Positions 6,801-7,637 of a stretch of 7,637 nucleotides of DNA are shown piece by piece (within the stretch, counting starts at the first letter, position 1; the number at the start of each line of letters is the position of its first letter). This stretch comes from Phycisphaerae bacterium (GTDB lineage: Bacteria; Planctomycetota; Phycisphaerae; UBA1845). Position numbers and translations under genes: made by a program. The notes beneath the pieces are model-generated. The model had not been told where the DNA came from and did not search any database. It saw only the letters and a program-made list of their open reading frames with translations. The DNA lies in NCBI GenBank assembly GCA_028277545.1, contig JANQGB010000332.1, positions 1-7,637 of the forward strand. Direction: 5' to 3'.

Positions 6801-7637
6801 TCACCCAACTGACCTTCAACCATGCCGGCGACCTGCTGGCGGAGGTCTCACCCGGCGACGCCACCGTGGGCCAGCGACGCCGCGACTTCACCTACGACGA
6901 TGCCGGCCGACTGGACACCGAGTCGGACTCGGCCGGAGGCTTCATCGACTACGACCACGACGGCCGCGGCAACGTAATCGAGACGCAGCTCACCCTAAGA
7001 CAAGGCGATACCGCAGTTGCCAGCATCGTGCATGACGCACTCGGCCGCCCGGTGAAATACACCGCGCCGGCCGACCAGTACGGGCAGTCGCACTTCCGTA
7101 CGCATCGCTACGATTCTCGTGGCAATCTTCTGCTGACGAGTGTCTACCGACAGGGCGACCAGCCCTCCACGGCCACCCCGTTGGCGCAGACTACCCGTGT
7201 CGTCGATGCCGCCGGCCGTCTTACGCAACAAGCGCGGCTGAAGACTCCGGTCGCCGCACCGACGCTGCCGCTGGCCGTCGACGCAACACAAGACCAGGTT
7301 GTTGGCTACCAGTACTGGGACGCGGACGGAAGAATCCGCCAGCGGCATACCTACAACGGTGGGCAGTCCATCCCTAACATCACCGAATACCAATTCGACG
7401 CCCTGGGTCGTCTCGATAAGGTGACAGACCCGTCAGGTGCGTACGGCAGCACCATCTTCAAGCCCAACGGACAGGTTCAAGAGCGTACCGTCTTCGACGG
7501 CGTGCAGGCCCGGAAGTTCACGCCGCTATACGACGGTAATGACCGCATCAGGCAGCTCACCGCGGCCGGTGACGAGCACGTGGCGGACATTGTCGTTGCG
7601 TACGAGTACGACGGTTTGGACCGTAAGGTGCAGGGAA
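3779..7637 (+). CDS. RHS/YD-repeat exported protein (3' partial)
   Basis: The frame is open from the ATG at 3779 to the window end, giving 1286 residues without a stop. The start is supported by GGAG at 3769 and by an immediate signal peptide. Residues 1-27 are a Sec-type signal (MTRFVRS, then a Leu/Ala-rich core). Residues 28 to about 300 form a region I do not recognise, with Cys at 52, 72, 158 and 183. Residues about 300-470 are beta-rich with 'GPDGTTHVFEQ' and resemble the entry to RHS/SpvB-type shells. From residue about 481 onward there are about twenty YD-type motifs (YDxxGR/N pattern). RHS/YD proteins fold into hollow beta shells that may enclose a C-terminal toxin or present a surface tip. 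The shell-closing RHS core end and any effector lie beyond the window, so toxin or adhesin activity cannot be told. It is probably co-transcribed with the upstream gene. Confidence 0.92.
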   Translation, partial: MTRFVRSLSAATVLLAWLAGAASQSAAQITQVGGDGVLNARYAGDIDSLRACTTNAPYGEVYNFSVDWPNPCGGESPGTSGSIVVALTDGTWDRSVVRLYEGFDASTGREVTPGGETIDLQDELADYRKDFSIKILDKKDFEQSVVGLSFSGTAKYLCNGGIQSTPISHSETLRIQPTAGSGCSLSDESEAFLPGTVLLSVRAGAAALEVVAGETADLIGRSFYTRTVQGITATYDVRLPGWAETLYIPRDSQFNTLHGTPWPGLMPGYHVTSGHVVGPDGTTHVFEQEGGGTTYRLKLIRPSTVSSDTHPAVQTYCYDQSDAQGIYTLISDNAQPANWIKLRRHHPTYPDAVTRIETSDGRSWDLQIECLDDGTGEKCWVTRITPQGGKGTRTYLRNNSGRITRVLNASFDGSDEDGAIMYQFVYDAAQPTRLTEEKHFIEQPDGSGALQTVVTHEYEADKIVKKLYTAPGTYRQVDYGYDSESGRINRLQTITTYSDEMSEGRALANITTFEHDFDNLRGNVQVTKVILPKRDDGSAPGLEIRHTYNSSGYRTKTIQDSGSSQLVTYDVDYEMSYEPAFSPQPESSSAHDAANPPASGSRASRWFFSPRITTWRDGRGHATEYDYENGTQDETGDGVEGHVSNHLLKITGPEAAGRTPETLFTYHAANGLLEYRKVRTETDAFRITGFEYDDLLRLRTRTVDPIMGSRAGGGSPAPQAALDRLAPAPQPVQTPLNIQTVFEHHDATKQVEITGPDQYKTVITYDNDYRPVTEQVYLSPNVTSGQHYRTSYQYDDDGWLFKTDLDNVDGTALSEPTITTQYTRDRLGRLTLRTVDPGGIGQEAHYVYNWLGDPVRQYDTSGRGTEVIYEGRGLVAFEYPLRAPDATPDEHLYVAKVYDAVGNLTEHWDYQSVELAHGYDDFNRLTTLTRIPNDSDEVQDQIATHYEYDGDSNVTRTYIVGPGNIAPDGTQQTNQALSDEVRKYDEQGNLYEIRRRLTAGTDGEADPLTQLTFNHAGDLLAEVSPGDATVGQRRRDFTYDDAGRLDTESDSAGGFIDYDHDGRGNVIETQLTLRQGDTAVASIVHDALGRPVKYTAPADQYGQSHFRTHRYDSRGNLLLTSVYRQGDQPSTATPLAQTTRVVDAAGRLTQQARLKTPVAAPTLPLAVDATQDQVVGYQYWDADGRIRQRHTYNGGQSIPNITEYQFDALGRLDKVTDPSGAYGSTIFKPNGQVQERTVFDGVQARKFTPLYDGNDRIRQLTAAGDEHVADIVVAYEYDGLDRKVQG
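5219..7637 (+). repeat. YD (RHS-type) protein repeat array
   Basis: Degenerate YD motifs begin at nt 5219 (YDSESGRI), 5420 (YNSSGYR), 5852 (YDDLLRL), 6071 (YDNDYRP), 6158 (YDDDGWL), 6242 (YTRDRLGRL), 6320 (YNWLGDP), 6470 (YDAVGNL), 6533 (YDDFNRL), 6620 (YDGDSNV), 6728 (YDEQGNL), 6815 (FNHAGDL), 6893 (YDDAGRL), 6950 (YDHDGRGN), 7031 (HDALGRP), 7109 (YDSRGNL), 7202 (VDAAGRL), 7316 (WDADGRI), 7394 (FDALGRL), 7529 (YDGNDRI) and 7607 (YDGLDRK). The closest pair is 19 residues apart (6893/6950); others are 20-30 or more apart because of inserts. The repeats are conserved at protein level, not as DNA copies. The array continues past the window end. Confidence 0.9.

Noticed and set aside
5219..7637. 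DNA-level tandem repeats or CRISPR-like array
   Set aside because: The periodicity is in the protein (YD motifs). The DNA copies differ at most positions and the spacing is irregular.

Overview
The window is GC-rich coding DNA on the + strand. It holds two very large exported-protein genes, both cut by the window edges: the first is open at its 5' end (2-3715) and the second runs off the 3' end (3779-7637). No RNA gene, mobile element, CRISPR array or minus-strand gene could be supported. The organism is probably a planctomycete, perhaps Phycisphaerae-like. The grounds are the C-terminal pair of Ca-binding 'DxDxDGDVDLxD' dockerin-like loops with Cys between them, the 'PxxGATDV...WYYWRVD...WSF' Ig/FN3-like module, and secreted mosaic proteins of this size. 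This assignment is inferred from sequence style, not from a marker gene.

Region by region: 2-160 is the tail of a propeller-like repeat. 209-514 is an FN3/Ig-like module. 518-1195 is a DNRLRE/CBM96-like module. 1208-1540 is an IPT/TIG-like module. 1541 to about 2900 is a right-handed beta-helix with regular GG[GA]-hydrophobic / hydrophobic-xxN repeats. About 3065-3520 is a ZU5-like beta domain, and 3530-3712 is the dockerin-like pair ending in a TAG stop. A 63-bp gap follows, with a GGAG ribosome binding site but no recognisable promoter or terminator. From 3779 a second protein begins with a Sec-type signal peptide and a Cys-containing N-terminal region of unknown fold. From about 5219 to the window end it is an array of roughly twenty degenerate YD (RHS-type) repeats. 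Its C-terminus, where RHS proteins usually carry the RHS core end and any toxin or tip, lies outside the window.

The two genes are probably co-transcribed: same strand, short gap, no visible terminator. They look like a secreted or cell-surface pair, a multi-module beta-helix protein followed by an RHS/YD shell protein. Two points stand out. Reading frame 2 is open across the whole window except for one TAG at 3713. Codon third-position usage switches sharply inside both genes, with strongly G/C-ending blocks flanked by relaxed blocks, which suggests mosaic assembly.
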